From Hymenobacter montanus (GTDB lineage Bacteria > Bacteroidota > Bacteroidia > Cytophagales > Hymenobacteraceae), in NCBI RefSeq assembly GCF_014699115.1, contig NZ_JACXAD010000003.1, positions 1 to 64,000 on the forward strand: a stretch of 64,000 bases of DNA. The letters run 5' to 3'. The notes under the pieces were generated by a model. The model was given only the letters and a program-made list of their open reading frames with translations. It had not been told where the DNA came from and ran no database searches. How positions within the stretch are numbered: position 1 is the stretch's first letter; each line of letters begins with the position of its first letter. Below are positions 17,126 to 25,782 of the stretch, in pieces. Position numbers and translations under genes: made by a program.

Positions 17126-18784
17126 ATGACTGCAAAAAAGCCTATCATCCTCGCCGTCGACGACGACTCCCAGGTGCTGGCGGCCATTGTGCGCGACCTG
17201 CGCCAGGAGTTCAGCCAGGACTACCGCATTGTGCGCGCGAGCTCCGGGCCGGAGGCGCTGGCGACCATTCAGGAGCTAAGAAGCAAGGAAGAGGCCCTGG
17301 CCTTGATTGTGGCCGATCAGCGCATGCCGGAATTAGAGGGCGTAGAATTGCTTACCGCGGCCCGCGAGCTCTTTCCCGATGCCAAGCGGGTGCTGCTCAC
17401 CGCCTACGCCGATACCGAAGCCGCCGTGCGGGCTATCAACTCGGCCCGGCTCGACCACTACCTCATGAAGCCGTGGGACCCGCCCGAAAACTTGCTTTAT
17501 CCCACGCTGCACGACTTACTCACGGCCTGGCAGATGGCCCACAAGCCCAAGTTCAGGGGCGTGCGTCTCATCGGGTTTCAGTGGTCGCCGCTTTCGCACG
17601 AGCTAAAGGATTTCCTGAGCGGCTACCTGGTCGGCTACCAGTGGCTGGACTTCGAAACCAGCACCGAAGCCCAAACAATGGTAAAAATGAAAGGATTCAG
17701 CGCGAGCGACTTGCCGCTGGTAATCACTGCGGACGGCAGTGCCGTGGCCAACCCTACCAAAGCCGCCCTGGCCCAGCACCTGGGCATCACCACCCGGCCC
17801 CTCCAGGAAATGTATGACGTGGTGGTAATTGGCGCCGGGCCCAGCGGGCTGGCCGCGGCCGTGTACGGCGCCAGCGAAGGACTCAAAACCCTCATCATCG
17901 AGCGGCAGACCCCCGGGGGGCAGGCGGGTACCAGTTCCCGCATCGAGAATTACCTGGGCTTCCCCACCGGCCTGAGTGGCGCCGACCTGGCCTTCCGCGC
18001 CTGGTCGCAGGCGGTGCGCCTCGGGGCCGAATTTCTGGCTCCCCAGGAAGTAACCGAGCTCTGCGTACAAGACGGCTACAAGGTTCTCACGCTCGGCGAT
18101 GGCAGCAAAATCAGCACCAAGGCCGTGGTGCTTACTACCGGCGTGAGCTATCGAACCCTCGACGTGCCGGGCATGGACCGCCTCAGCGGGGCCGGCGTAT
18201 ATTACGGGGCTGCCCGCACCGAGGCCCGCAGCTGCGACGAGCAGGACGTGTACATCGTGGGCGGGGGCAACTCGGCCGGGCAGGCGGCCATGTACCTGGC
18301 CACGTACGCCCGCCGGGTGTTCATCGTAATTCGCGGGGCCAACCTGGCGGCCAGCATGTCGGCTTATCTCATCGAGCAAATTCGGACCACGCCTAACATC
18401 GAGTTGCTGCCTTTTTCTCAAATCAAGGAAGTGTGCGGGCAAGACCGCCTCGAAGCCGTGATAATCGACCGCAACGGCACGGTGGAAAAACGGCCGGCCC
18501 GGGCCTTGTTCGTGTTCATCGGGGCCAAGCCCAGCACCGAGTGGATTTGCAACCAGGTTATCTGCGACAGCAAGGGCTACCTACTCACCGGCCGCGACCT
18601 CGTGGCGGACCCACGCTACGCTACAGTTTGGAAGCAAGACCGCGAGCCGTATTTGCTCGAAACCTGCGTGCCCGGCATCTTCGCGGCCGGCGACAGCCGG
18701 GCCGGGGCCATGGCGCGGGTAGCTTCAGCGGTGGGGGAGGGCAGCATGGCCATCAAGTTCGTGCATGAGTACTTGGACGAGTAA
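17126..18784 (+). CDS. response regulator fused to thioredoxin-reductase-like flavoprotein
   Basis: 552 residues. The receiver domain (8-125) has the acidic pocket DDD at 12-14, phospho-acceptor D64 (VADQRMPE) and the conserved lysine in YLMKPW. After a linker of about 100 residues comes a two-dinucleotide-binding reductase: FAD motif GAGPSG at 236-241, GGQAG, NAD(P)H motif GGGNSAGQ near 379, and GDSRAGAMARVASAVGEG at the end. The redox CxxC of thioredoxin reductase is absent (ARTEARSCDEQ has one cysteine), so it is not a normal thioredoxin reductase. It follows the histidine kinase by 180 bases. The ATG at 17126 gives an exact receiver start. Confidence 0.9.
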   Translation: MTAKKPIILAVDDDSQVLAAIVRDLRQEFSQDYRIVRASSGPEALATIQELRSKEEALALIVADQRMPELEGVELLTAARELFPDAKRVLLTAYADTEAAVRAINSARLDHYLMKPWDPPENLLYPTLHDLLTAWQMAHKPKFRGVRLIGFQWSPLSHELKDFLSGYLVGYQWLDFETSTEAQTMVKMKGFSASDLPLVITADGSAVANPTKAALAQHLGITTRPLQEMYDVVVIGAGPSGLAAAVYGASEGLKTLIIERQTPGGQAGTSSRIENYLGFPTGLSGADLAFRAWSQAVRLGAEFLAPQEVTELCVQDGYKVLTLGDGSKISTKAVVLTTGVSYRTLDVPGMDRLSGAGVYYGAARTEARSCDEQDVYIVGGGNSAGQAAMYLATYARRVFIVIRGANLAASMSAYLIEQIRTTPNIELLPFSQIKEVCGQDRLEAVIIDRNGTVEKRPARALFVFIGAKPSTEWICNQVICDSKGYLLTGRDLVADPRYATVWKQDREPYLLETCVPGIFAAGDSRAGAMARVASAVGEGSMAIKFVHEYLDE

Positions 18785-18795
18785 GCTCATTTAGC

Positions 18796-18848
18796 AATGA
18801 CCCGCCGTTCAAGTGGCGCCTCCAGGCCCATATGAACGGCGGGTCATT
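18796..18848. terminator. bidirectional terminator between convergent genes
   Basis: A perfect 16-bp stem: AATGACCCGCCGTTCA (18796-18811) with TGAACGGCGGGTCATT (18833-18848). It sits between the plus-strand flavoprotein stop (18784) and the minus-strand rfbA stop (18874), where one hairpin can end both transcripts. Confidence 0.75.
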
Positions 18849-18873
18849 GGCCCATGCTAGCGGTTCGCTGAGT

Positions 18874-19752
18874 TTACTCCCCCATAACCAACTGCTCGGG
18901 CAGGTGCAGCAGGTAGTCGCCATAGCCGCTCTTGCGTAGGGGTGTGGCGATAGCGCGAAGTTCGTCGGCCGTGATAAACCCCTGGCGGTACGCTATTTCC
19001 TCAATGGCCCCCACCTTCAGGCCTTGGCGCTGCTCGATTACGCGCACAAACTCGCCGGCTTGCATGAGGCTTTCGAAGGTGCCGGTGTCAAGCCAGGCCG
19101 TGCCGCGGCCGAGGATGCCGACCTTGAGCGTACCGCGTTGCAGGTACTCGCGGTTCACGTCGGTTATCTCGTATTCGCCGCGGGGGCTGGGCTTCAGGTT
19201 GCGGGCGATTTCGATGACGTCGTTGTCGTAGAAATACAAGCCGGGCACGGCGTAGTTGCTCTTGGGCTGGGCCGGCTTTTCCTCAATGCTAAGGGCTTTT
19301 CGATCAGCATCGAACTCGACCACGCCGTAGCGCTCGGGGTCTTGTACGTGGTAGGCAAATACGACGCCGCCGGTGGGGTCGCTGTTGGCTTTCAGCAATT
19401 CTTCCAGGCCCTCGCCGTAGAAGATGTTGTCGCCGAGTACCAGGGCAACTTTATCATCACCAATAAAATCGGCCCCAATGACGAAGGCTTGCGCCAGGCC
19501 GTTGGGAACTTCCTGCACGGCGTACTGAAAGTCGCAGCCGAGGCTTTTGCCGTCGCCGAGTAATTTCTGAAACTGCGCCTGGTCGTGGGGCGTCGTGATG
19601 ATCAACACTTCCCGAATGCCCGCCATCAGCAGTATCGATAATGGGTAGTAAATCATGGGCTTATCATACACCGGCATAAGCTGCTTGCTGACGGCCAGCG
19701 TGAGTGGGTGCAAGCGAGTGCCGGAGCCACCGGCGAGGATAATACCTTTCAT
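18874..19752 (-). CDS. rfbA: glucose-1-phosphate thymidylyltransferase
   Basis: A 292-residue enzyme forming dTDP-glucose from dTTP and glucose-1-phosphate, the first step to dTDP-rhamnose and related sugars. Nucleotide-binding motif [11 protein letters not shown] at 8-18; [17 protein letters not shown], the metal-binding [10 protein letters not shown] region and the EEKP segment follow in order. Length matches RfbA/RmlA. It is the most downstream gene of the minus-strand nucleotide-sugar block, and rfbB lies three genes upstream. rfbC and rfbD are not in the window. The family is certain. Confidence 0.95.
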   Translation of the reverse strand: MKGIILAGGSGTRLHPLTLAVSKQLMPVYDKPMIYYPLSILLMAGIREVLIITTPHDQAQFQKLLGDGKSLGCDFQYAVQEVPNGLAQAFVIGADFIGDDKVALVLGDNIFYGEGLEELLKANSDPTGGVVFAYHVQDPERYGVVEFDADRKALSIEEKPAQPKSNYAVPGLYFYDNDVIEIARNLKPSPRGEYEITDVNREYLQRGTLKVGILGRGTAWLDTGTFESLMQAGEFVRVIEQRQGLKVGAIEEIAYRQGFITADELRAIATPLRKSGYGDYLLHLPEQLVMGE

Positions 19753-19814
19753 TTTTGAGGGGAATGAGTGAGGAGAAGTGGAGATTAGAGGAATTGGTTT
19801 AGGGCCGCTCGCAG

Positions 19815-20174
19815 CTACTGCCAGTGTTTCACAACTGCCAGCAACTTGTCGAATGACTGCTCCATAACCTGGCGCCGCGCTACTTTATAGTCTGGATCAG
19901 GATCCAGCTCATCAATGGTCTCATCCCATTGGGTCAGCACCGTGCGTCGGCAATCGGCGACGAATTGCGGATTAAGTCGCGTATCACTGTAGTATTGGCT
20001 CAGCATGGTTAGGATTTCTACTGCGGCCATACAGTGGTTGCTTTCCTCGTCGGCATCAGCCAACTCCGGGTTTTCTACCACCTCCATTAGCTTTTCCACC
20101 AGAGGGTTGGCAATGTCGCTCAAGTAGTCAAGCGCGTCATCGCTATCAAAATTACCGCTGCCCCAGGTTCCCAT
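19815..20174 (-). CDS. DUF4259 domain protein
   Basis: A 119-residue acidic, helical, cytosolic protein opening [18 protein letters not shown], the hallmark of the DUF4259 family. The rest is charged helices without a catalytic motif. It lies between rfbA and the epimerase gene, in the same direction, but has no obvious link to sugar metabolism and may be a passenger. The 200-bp palindromic element follows immediately upstream. The function of the family is unknown. Confidence 0.85.
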   Translation of the reverse strand: MGTWGSGNFDSDDALDYLSDIANPLVEKLMEVVENPELADADEESNHCMAAVEILTMLSQYYSDTRLNPQFVADCRRTVLTQWDETIDELDPDPDYKVARRQVMEQSFDKLLAVVKHWQ

Positions 20175-20216
20175 GTTAGCTTAGTTTGAATGGATGTTGA
20201 TGTCTTTTTCCGACTA

Positions 20217-20418
20217 TGAGAGCCTGTTCGAAAAATAGCTGTCCTTGAAAAAAGAACCGCATGCTCCTCTGGCATTCGCGAAGCTGCAGCATCTTGACTT
20301 CGAGAGTATGTTCAAAGAGTAGAGCTAATCGAATGAATCACTCTCGTAGTAGAGATGCTTCGACCAGCGGACGCCAGATAGGGCAGGATGTACCGCTTAT
20401 TTTCCGGATGGGCTCTTA
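20217..20418. mobile_element. about 200-bp MITE-like element with imperfect terminal inverted repeats
   Basis: The ends 20217-20237 and 20398-20418 are imperfect inverted repeats, 16 of 21 positions matching by eye (consensus TRAGAGCCYRTYCGRAAAATA). The interior has no long frame. It contains ACCAGCGGACGCCAGATAGG, which recurs nearly unchanged inside another small palindromic element at 30855-30950. The right end supplies the stop codon of the upstream epimerase gene. Confidence 0.55.
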
Positions 20419-21450
20419 GTTACGTTCCGCAATAAATTCCTGATTGGCCCGGAACCACTCCAGGGTCTGGCGGAGCCCTTCCCGGATGCGCACCTGCGGT
20501 TCGTAACCCAACAGGGTCTTGGCCTTGGAAATGTCGGCCAGGGAGTCGCGGATGTCACCGGCCCGCTCGGGGCCAAATTTGGGGGCTAAGCTCGAGCCGG
20601 CTTCTTCGCGCAGGATGTCGTACATCTCCACCAGGGAGGTGCGGTCGCCTACGGCAATATTGTACACCTGGTGCAGGGCCTCCGGCCGTTGCACCAGGGC
20701 GGCGCGAATGTTGGCCTGCACGCAGTTCTCGACGAAGGTAAAATCGCGGGTCTGGCCGCCGTCGCCGTTGAGCGTGGGCGGTGTGTTTTGCAGGATGGCG
20801 TCGATGAACAGCGGAATCACGGCCGCGTAGGCCCCGCCCGGGTCCTGGCGCGGGCCGAAGATGTTGAAATAGCGCAAGCCGATGATTTCCAGCCCATAAG
20901 TGCGGCCGAACACGTCGGCGTACAGCTCATTGGCGTACTTGGTGACGGCGTAGGGCGAAAGCGGCTTGCCGATCCGGTCTTCCACTTTGGGCAGGCCGGG
21001 GTGGTCGCCGTAGGTGCTGCTGCTGGCCGCGTACACGAAGCGCCGCACGCCGGCGTCTTTGGCCGCGACGAGCATTTGCACGAAGCCGCCCACGTTCACG
21101 TCGTTGGTTAGCACGGGGTCTTTAATGGAGCGCGGTACCGAGCCGAGGGCTGCCTCGTGCAGCACTACGTCGACGCCCGCGCAGGCCGCGGCGCAAACGG
21201 CAGCCTCCCGAATGTCACCCTCCATGATTTCGAGGGCGGGGTTGCCGGCAAACAGCGCCAGGTTTTTGTGGAACCCATTGGAATAATTGTCCAGGGTACG
21301 CACCTTTTTAACGCCGTACTTCAGCAGATACTCCACGATGTTTGAGCCAATAAAGCCCGCGCCGCCGGTCACGAGAAAGGTAAGGTTGTCGAGTGGCTGC
21401 TCGTGGAAGGGAATCTCGTACACGATGATGAATGTGGTAAAATGTGACAA
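20416..21450 (-). CDS. NAD-dependent UDP-sugar 4-epimerase (WbpP/TviC-like)
   Basis: 344 residues of the extended SDR fold. Cofactor motif TGGAGFIGSN at about 30-39, the S-S-S catalytic segment (AASSSTYGDHPGLP) and YAVTKYANE with the catalytic Y-x3-K. The pattern AALGSVPRSI matches the WbpP/TviC group, which interconverts UDP-GlcNAc/GalNAc or their uronic acids, rather than classical GalE. The ATG at 21450 lies inside a palindromic repeat, and a GTG at 21423 would place the start just outside it. A UDP-sugar 6-dehydrogenase three genes upstream would complete a TviB/TviC-like pair. The stop codon falls within the terminal repeat of the 20217-20418 element. Confidence 0.88.
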   Translation of the reverse strand: MSHFTTFIIVYEIPFHEQPLDNLTFLVTGGAGFIGSNIVEYLLKYGVKKVRTLDNYSNGFHKNLALFAGNPALEIMEGDIREAAVCAAACAGVDVVLHEAALGSVPRSIKDPVLTNDVNVGGFVQMLVAAKDAGVRRFVYAASSSTYGDHPGLPKVEDRIGKPLSPYAVTKYANELYADVFGRTYGLEIIGLRYFNIFGPRQDPGGAYAAVIPLFIDAILQNTPPTLNGDGGQTRDFTFVENCVQANIRAALVQRPEALHQVYNIAVGDRTSLVEMYDILREEAGSSLAPKFGPERAGDIRDSLADISKAKTLLGYEPQVRIREGLRQTLEWFRANQEFIAERN

Positions 21451-21517
21451 TGGGAGAAATGTGAAAATACTCTAGCGCCAAACAGCACCCATCTTCACAT
21501 TTCCCCATTGTCACATT
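21441..21517. repeat. palindromic spacer element (ATGTGACAATGG type)
   Basis: Arm 21441-21465 pairs with 21494-21517, 24 positions matching with one extra base, around a 28-base loop. The arms consist of AATGTGACAATGGG and GAAATGTGAA. It fills the gap between the 4-epimerase and rfbB and touches both genes: the epimerase start codon and the rfbB stop codon fall in it. Confidence 0.75.
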
Positions 21518-22571
21518 ATCGGTTACTGTATTGCTTCTGGTTGTATTCCTGGTAGGCGCCGCTGGTCACGCTATTCAGCCACTCCTCGTTGGCGAGGTAC
21601 CAGTCCACGGTCTGGGCCAGGCCCTGCTCGAAGGTCACGCTCGGCTTCCAGCCCAGCTCGTTCATGATTTTGGAGGAGTCGATGGCGTAGCGCATGTCGT
21701 GGCCGGCGCGGTCGGTCACGAACTTGATGAGCCGGCGGGAAGTGCCTTGGGCCTGGCCGGTTTTTTCGTCCACCACGTCACAGAGCAGCTCAATCAGCTT
21801 GAGGTTCTGCCACTCGTTTACGCCGCCAATGTTGTAGGTATCGCCGTTTTTGCCCCGGTGGAATACTGCGTCGATGGCTGTGGCGTGGTCTTTCACGAAC
21901 AGCCAGTCGCGCACGTTTTCGCCTTTGCCGTACACCGGTACGGGCTGCCCGGTCCGCAGCCGGTGAATGGCCAGCGGAATCAGCTTTTCGGGGAAGTGGT
22001 TGGGGCCGTAGTTGTTCGAGCAGTTGCTCAGCTTGATGGGCAGGCCGTAGGTGTGGTGCCAGGCCCGCACGAAGTGGTCGGAGCTGGCTTTGGAAGCTGA
22101 ATACGGAGAGCGGGGGTCGTAAGCGGTTTCCTCGGTAAACATTTCGGGGCCGAAGTCCAGCGAGCCGTACACCTCGTCGGTGCTCACGTGGTAGAACACG
22201 TGGCCCTCGTAGCCGCCGGGCTGCCACAGGTGACGGGCCGCGTTCAGCAGGTTCACGGTGCCAATGACGTTGGTTTTCACGAACGCCATCGGGTCGGTGA
22301 TGGAGCGGTCGACGTGCGACTCGGCCGCGAGGTGAATCACGGCATCCGGCTCCTCGTTGGCGAACAGCAGGTCAACAAAGGGCTGGTCGGCAATGTCGCC
22401 CTTGATGAAGCGGTAGTTGGCCGCGTCCTCAATGTCGCGCAGGTTTTCCAGGTTGCCGGCGTAGGTCAGCGCGTCGAGGTTGATGATCTGGTAGTTCGGG
22501 TACTTCGTCACGAACAGCCGGACGACGTGGGAACCGATAAAGCCGGCGCCGCCAGTAATGAGGATTTTCAT
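21516..22571 (-). CDS. rfbB: dTDP-glucose 4,6-dehydratase
   Basis: 351 residues; converts dTDP-glucose to dTDP-4-keto-6-deoxyglucose using bound NAD. TGGAGFIGSH at 6-15, the AAESHVDRSI segment, the catalytic T-D-E triplet in STDEVYGSLD, and YSASKASSDH with the Y-x3-K pair are all present. Together with rfbA it supplies the common intermediate for dTDP-6-deoxysugars. Palindromic spacers flank it on both sides. Full length; the family is certain. Confidence 0.95.
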   Translation of the reverse strand: MKILITGGAGFIGSHVVRLFVTKYPNYQIINLDALTYAGNLENLRDIEDAANYRFIKGDIADQPFVDLLFANEEPDAVIHLAAESHVDRSITDPMAFVKTNVIGTVNLLNAARHLWQPGGYEGHVFYHVSTDEVYGSLDFGPEMFTEETAYDPRSPYSASKASSDHFVRAWHHTYGLPIKLSNCSNNYGPNHFPEKLIPLAIHRLRTGQPVPVYGKGENVRDWLFVKDHATAIDAVFHRGKNGDTYNIGGVNEWQNLKLIELLCDVVDEKTGQAQGTSRRLIKFVTDRAGHDMRYAIDSSKIMNELGWKPSVTFEQGLAQTVDWYLANEEWLNSVTSGAYQEYNQKQYSNR

Positions 22572-22578
22572 ATTTAAA

Positions 22579-22677
22579 GAATGTGAGAAATGGGGAGATG
22601 TGAGAAATGTGGAAATTAGTGTGAATCAGAAGCAGGTTCCTCTTCACATTTCCACATCATCTAAATTTCTCACATTC
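22579..22677. repeat. palindromic spacer element (GTGAGAAATGTGG type)
   Basis: Arm 22579-22614 and arm 22643-22677 are imperfect inverted repeats made of GAATGTGAGAAAT and ATGTGGAA units. The element occupies essentially the whole gap between rfbB and galE. It is related in style and partly in wording to the 21441-21517 element but is not the same sequence. Confidence 0.7.
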
Positions 22678-23692
22678 AAAGGGTCTGCTGCCATTTCCAG
22701 GCGCTAGCCAGGGAGTCAACCAAAGAAGTTTCCGTTTTGAAACCCAGCACCTGCGCAGCCTTCGTGGCATCGGCGTAGATGGCGGGCACGTCGCCGGGGC
22801 GGCGTGGGCCAATGCTGTAGTTCAGCTTCTGGCCGCTGGCTTGCTCGAAGGCGTGCACCACTTCGAGCACCGAGTTCCCCTGGCCCGTGCCCACGTTAAA
22901 GGTTTCCACCGTTTCGCTGGCCTTGCGGTCGAGCAGGCGCTGCACGGCGGTGATGTGCGCCTTGGCCAGGTCCACGACGTGGATGTAGTCGCGAACGTTG
23001 GTGCCGTCCACCGTGTCGTAGTCGTTGCCGTTGATGGTCAGCTTCTCCCGAATGCCGGCCGCCGTTTGGGTGATGAATGGCACCAGGTTGTTCGGTACGC
23101 CCAGGGGTAGCTCGCCAATCCGGGCTGATTCGTGAGCCCCGATGGGGTTGAAGTAGCGCAGCAGGATGGTGCGCAAGGTATTGTTGGGTGCGGCCGACAC
23201 GTCGTGCACGATGTCTTCGCACATTTGCTTGGTGCGGCCGTAGGGCGAAGAAGCCGGCTTAGTGGGCGTGGCCTCCGTTACGGGCAGGGCGTCGGGGATG
23301 CCATACACGGTGCACGAAGACGAGAACACCAGGTTTTCGACCCCAAACTCGGGCATAACGGCGAGCAGGGTCAGCAACGACCCCACATTGTTGCGGAAAT
23401 AAGCCAGCGGCTTCTGCACCGATTCGCCCACGGCTTTGTACGCGGCGAAATGAATAACGCCGGCAATGTCCCCCTCGGCCGCGAACACGCCGCGCAGGGC
23501 CGCCTCGTCGGCGCAGTCAATGCGGTGCGTGGGCACGGCCATGCCCAGAATGGACTCGAGGCCCGCCAGTACCGATTCCTGCGAATTGCTGAAGTCATCC
23601 ACAATAATCGGCTGATAACCCGCCTGGTGAAGCTCAACCACGGTGTGGGAGCCAATGTAGCCGGCCCCGCCGGTAACCAGAATCTTTTTCAT
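22676..23692 (-). CDS. galE: UDP-glucose 4-epimerase
   Basis: A 338-residue extended SDR enzyme interconverting UDP-glucose and UDP-galactose. TGGAGYIGSH at 6-15, HFAAYKAVGESV, the SSSCTVYG catalytic serine segment, YGRTKQMCE with the catalytic Y-x3-K, and RYFNPIGAHES are classical GalE signatures. The length is usual. It is in the same orientation as rfbB and the UDP-sugar dehydrogenase and separated from each by a different palindromic spacer. No defects. Confidence 0.95.
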   Translation of the reverse strand: MKKILVTGGAGYIGSHTVVELHQAGYQPIIVDDFSNSQESVLAGLESILGMAVPTHRIDCADEAALRGVFAAEGDIAGVIHFAAYKAVGESVQKPLAYFRNNVGSLLTLLAVMPEFGVENLVFSSSCTVYGIPDALPVTEATPTKPASSPYGRTKQMCEDIVHDVSAAPNNTLRTILLRYFNPIGAHESARIGELPLGVPNNLVPFITQTAAGIREKLTINGNDYDTVDGTNVRDYIHVVDLAKAHITAVQRLLDRKASETVETFNVGTGQGNSVLEVVHAFEQASGQKLNYSIGPRRPGDVPAIYADATKAAQVLGFKTETSLVDSLASAWKWQQTL

Positions 23693-23709
23693 AGTTCTTA
23701 GTTTTTGGT

Positions 23710-23816
23710 GCTTGGTTGTTAGTGCTTGGTGCTTGGTATTTTAAAGGTGGGGCCAGATAACCTGCTCACTAGAAGCCAAGCACTAGGCTCCATGCACCAA
23801 GCACCAACAACCAAGC
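23710..23816. repeat. palindromic spacer element (TTGGTGCTTGG type)
   Basis: 23710-23732 and 23794-23816 are 23-base inverted repeats with one mismatch, built from GCTTGGTTGTT and GTGCTTGGTGC units. Additional partial copies of the same words extend each arm. It fills the galE to UDP-sugar dehydrogenase gap. The sequence differs from the other spacers in this block. Confidence 0.72.
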
Positions 23817-23818
23817 TT

Positions 23819-25114
23819 TTACAGGCTCCAGTAGTGTAGCTCTTTCATTTTGCCCCGGTACAGGCCTTTGATGTCGACCAGGACGGCGTTGTCGGAAGTG
23901 ATGGATTGAAAGTAGGCCTCGTCTTTCGCGGCGTAGGGCTGGTGGCTCACGGCCACGATAACGGCGTCGTAATCGGTTCGTACGTCGTCGTTGTGCGTCA
24001 GGCGGAAGCCGTATTCGTGGTGCAGCTCGTCGGAGTCGGCGTGTGGGTCGACAATGTCGACGTTTACCGAAAAGTTTTTCAGCTCCTGAATGACGTCGGC
24101 GACTTTGGAATTGCGGATGTCCTCTACGTTCTCCTTGAACGTCGCGCCCATCACCAGCACGCGGCTCTGGGCTACGTTCTTCCCCTTTTTGATCATCATC
24201 TGCACCGTTTTGCGAGCAATGTAGGCCCCCATGTTGTCGTTGGTGGTGCGGCCCGAAAGGATGACTTTGGCGTCGTAGCCAAGCTCCTTCGCCTTGTAAG
24301 TAAGGTAGTAAGGGTCGACGCCAATGCAGTGCCCACCCACCAGGCCGGGCGAGAACTTCAGGAAGTTCCACTTCGTGCCGGCCGCTTCCAGCACCTCGTA
24401 CGTGTTGATGTTCATGCGGTCGAAAATCATCGACAGCTCGTTCATCAGGGCGATGTTGACGTCGCGCTGGGTGTTTTCAATGATTTTGGCGGCCTCGGCC
24501 ACCCGGATGCTGCTGGCCCGGTGCACGCCCGCGGTCACCACCAGCTCGTAGACTTTGGCGATGGTCTCGAGCGACTCGGCGTCGCAGCCGCTTACTACTT
24601 TCACGATGCGCGTGAGGGTATGCTCTTTATCGCCGGGGTTGATGCGCTCGGGCGAATAGCCCACCTTGAAATCGTGCGGAAACTTCAGTCCCGACAAGCG
24701 TTCCATCACCGGGATGCAGTCTTCCTCGGTGCAACCCGGGTACACGGTGCTTTCAAACACCACGTAGTCGCCTCTTTTCAGCACTTTGCCCACCGAGCCC
24801 GAGGCCCCGAGCAAGGGCTTGAGGTCGGGCTGGGCGTGCTCATCGATGGGGGTAGGCACGGCCACGATGTAGAACTGGGCCTGGCGCAACACTTCTATCG
24901 AATCAGTGAAGGTGATGTCGCAGCCTTCGAAGTCCTTCTTTCCCAGCTCGCCGCTGGGGTCGATGCCCCGCTTCATCTGGGCCACGCGGCCCGCATTAAT
25001 ATCAAAGCCAATCACCTTGAGTTGCTTAGCAAATTCCAGGGCAATGGGCAAGCCTACGTAACCGAGGCCAATAACGGCCAGAGTGGCCTCTTTACGCAAT
25101 AGTTGGTCGTACAC
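23819..25114 (-). CDS. UDP-N-acetyl-sugar 6-dehydrogenase (WbpO/TviB-like)
   Basis: A 431-residue NAD-dependent nucleotide-sugar dehydrogenase oxidising C6 of a UDP-hexose(amine) to the uronic acid. N-terminal GLGYVGLPIALEFAK (17-31) binds NAD, VPTPID follows, and the catalytic cysteine lies in the GGHCIGVDPYYL segment. GATFKENVEDIRNSK and the C-terminal domain complete the fold. The ID-x-HAQPDLKPL and NPGDKEHTL wording fits the WbpO/TviB (HexNAc) group better than UDP-glucose dehydrogenase. The neighbouring TviC-like epimerase and WbpD-like acetyltransferase suggest aminouronic acid synthesis. Confidence 0.9.
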   Translation of the reverse strand: MYDQLLRKEATLAVIGLGYVGLPIALEFAKQLKVIGFDINAGRVAQMKRGIDPSGELGKKDFEGCDITFTDSIEVLRQAQFYIVAVPTPIDEHAQPDLKPLLGASGSVGKVLKRGDYVVFESTVYPGCTEEDCIPVMERLSGLKFPHDFKVGYSPERINPGDKEHTLTRIVKVVSGCDAESLETIAKVYELVVTAGVHRASSIRVAEAAKIIENTQRDVNIALMNELSMIFDRMNINTYEVLEAAGTKWNFLKFSPGLVGGHCIGVDPYYLTYKAKELGYDAKVILSGRTTNDNMGAYIARKTVQMMIKKGKNVAQSRVLVMGATFKENVEDIRNSKVADVIQELKNFSVNVDIVDPHADSDELHHEYGFRLTHNDDVRTDYDAVIVAVSHQPYAAKDEAYFQSITSDNAVLVDIKGLYRGKMKELHYWSL

Positions 25115-25165
25115 TTGTAGTTGTTGATTGCTAGTTACTAGTTGCTTTGCTAGTTGCTGATTTTC
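25115..25165. repeat. low-complexity TAGTTGCT-type spacer
   Basis: The short gap between the dehydrogenase start and the acetyltransferase stop is made of overlapping repeats of TTGCTAGTT and TAGTTGCT, including the palindrome CTAGTTACTAG, and runs into the last codons of the acetyltransferase gene. It resembles half of one of the palindromic spacers of this block. Confidence 0.45.
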
Positions 25166-25782
25166 GGCAACTTGTTATTCACGCCCGCTATCGGCCGCAC
25201 CGAATTTCCATCCGGGCTAATCTCGTAGGTCTCGCCGCTTTCGGGGCAAGTGGCCCGGCCGGTGGCATCGAAGGCCAGGCGGTGCCCGTAGGCGCTCATC
25301 CAGCCCTGCGGGCGGGCGGGTGTGCCGTATACGAGGGCGTAGGCCGGAACATCGTGCGTTACCACGCTGCCGGCGCCCACGAAAGCGTACCGGCCCAGCC
25401 GCACGCCGCACACGATGGTGGCATTGGCTCCCACCGTGACGCCCTGCTCCAGGTAAGTGGGTTGGTATTGGCCGGCTCCCTTGCGAGGCACGGCGCTGCG
25501 CGGGTTTTTCACGTTGGTGAACACCACCGAAGGGCCCAGGAAAACGTCATCTTCGCACACGACCCCGCCGTAGAGGCTCACGTTGTTCTGCACCTTCACG
25601 TTACGTCCCAGGGTCACGCCGTCGGCCACGAACACATTCTGGCCCAGATTGCATTGCTCGCCAATGTCGGCACCCGCGCAGATGTGGCAAAAGTGCCAGA
25701 TGCGGCTGCCGGAACCTATCTGGCAGCCCTCGTCGAGAATAGCCGTGGGATGGGCGTAGTAATCAGCAGTAGAGTGGGGCAT
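25150..25782 (-). CDS. left-handed beta-helix N-acetyltransferase (WbpD/WlbB-like)
   Basis: A 210-residue hexapeptide-repeat acetyltransferase. The repeats run from about residue 20 to 135 ([49 protein letters not shown]). [10 protein letters not shown] is characteristic of WbpD-type enzymes that N-acetylate UDP-3-amino-2,3-dideoxyglucuronate. A C-terminal cysteine-containing extension ([12 protein letters not shown]) follows, common in this subgroup. The aminotransferase and 3-oxidase partners (WbpE, WbpB) are not in the window, so the exact substrate is inferred. It is probably the first gene of the block; TACCTTTG on the minus strand (25809-25816) lies 27 bases upstream. Confidence 0.87.
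   Translation of the reverse strand: MPHSTADYYAHPTAILDEGCQIGSGSRIWHFCHICAGADIGEQCNLGQNVFVADGVTLGRNVKVQNNVSLYGGVVCEDDVFLGPSVVFTNVKNPRSAVPRKGAGQYQPTYLEQGVTVGANATIVCGVRLGRYAFVGAGSVVTHDVPAYALVYGTPARPQGWMSAYGHRLAFDATGRATCPESGETYEISPDGNSVRPIAGVNNKLPKISN

Noticed and set aside
21441..23816. CRISPR array
   Set aside because: The repeats are inverted, occur once per gap and differ from each other; there are no regularly spaced identical direct repeats or cas genes.
23906..25102. 398-codon plus-strand frame opposite the UDP-sugar dehydrogenase
   Set aside because: Histidine/valine-rich shadow without motifs; the minus-strand enzyme is unambiguous.
18874..25782. Complete Vi-antigen-like capsule locus
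   Set aside because: Only TviB- and TviC-like enzymes are seen; polymerase, export and transferase genes of that type are absent, so only precursor synthesis can be claimed.
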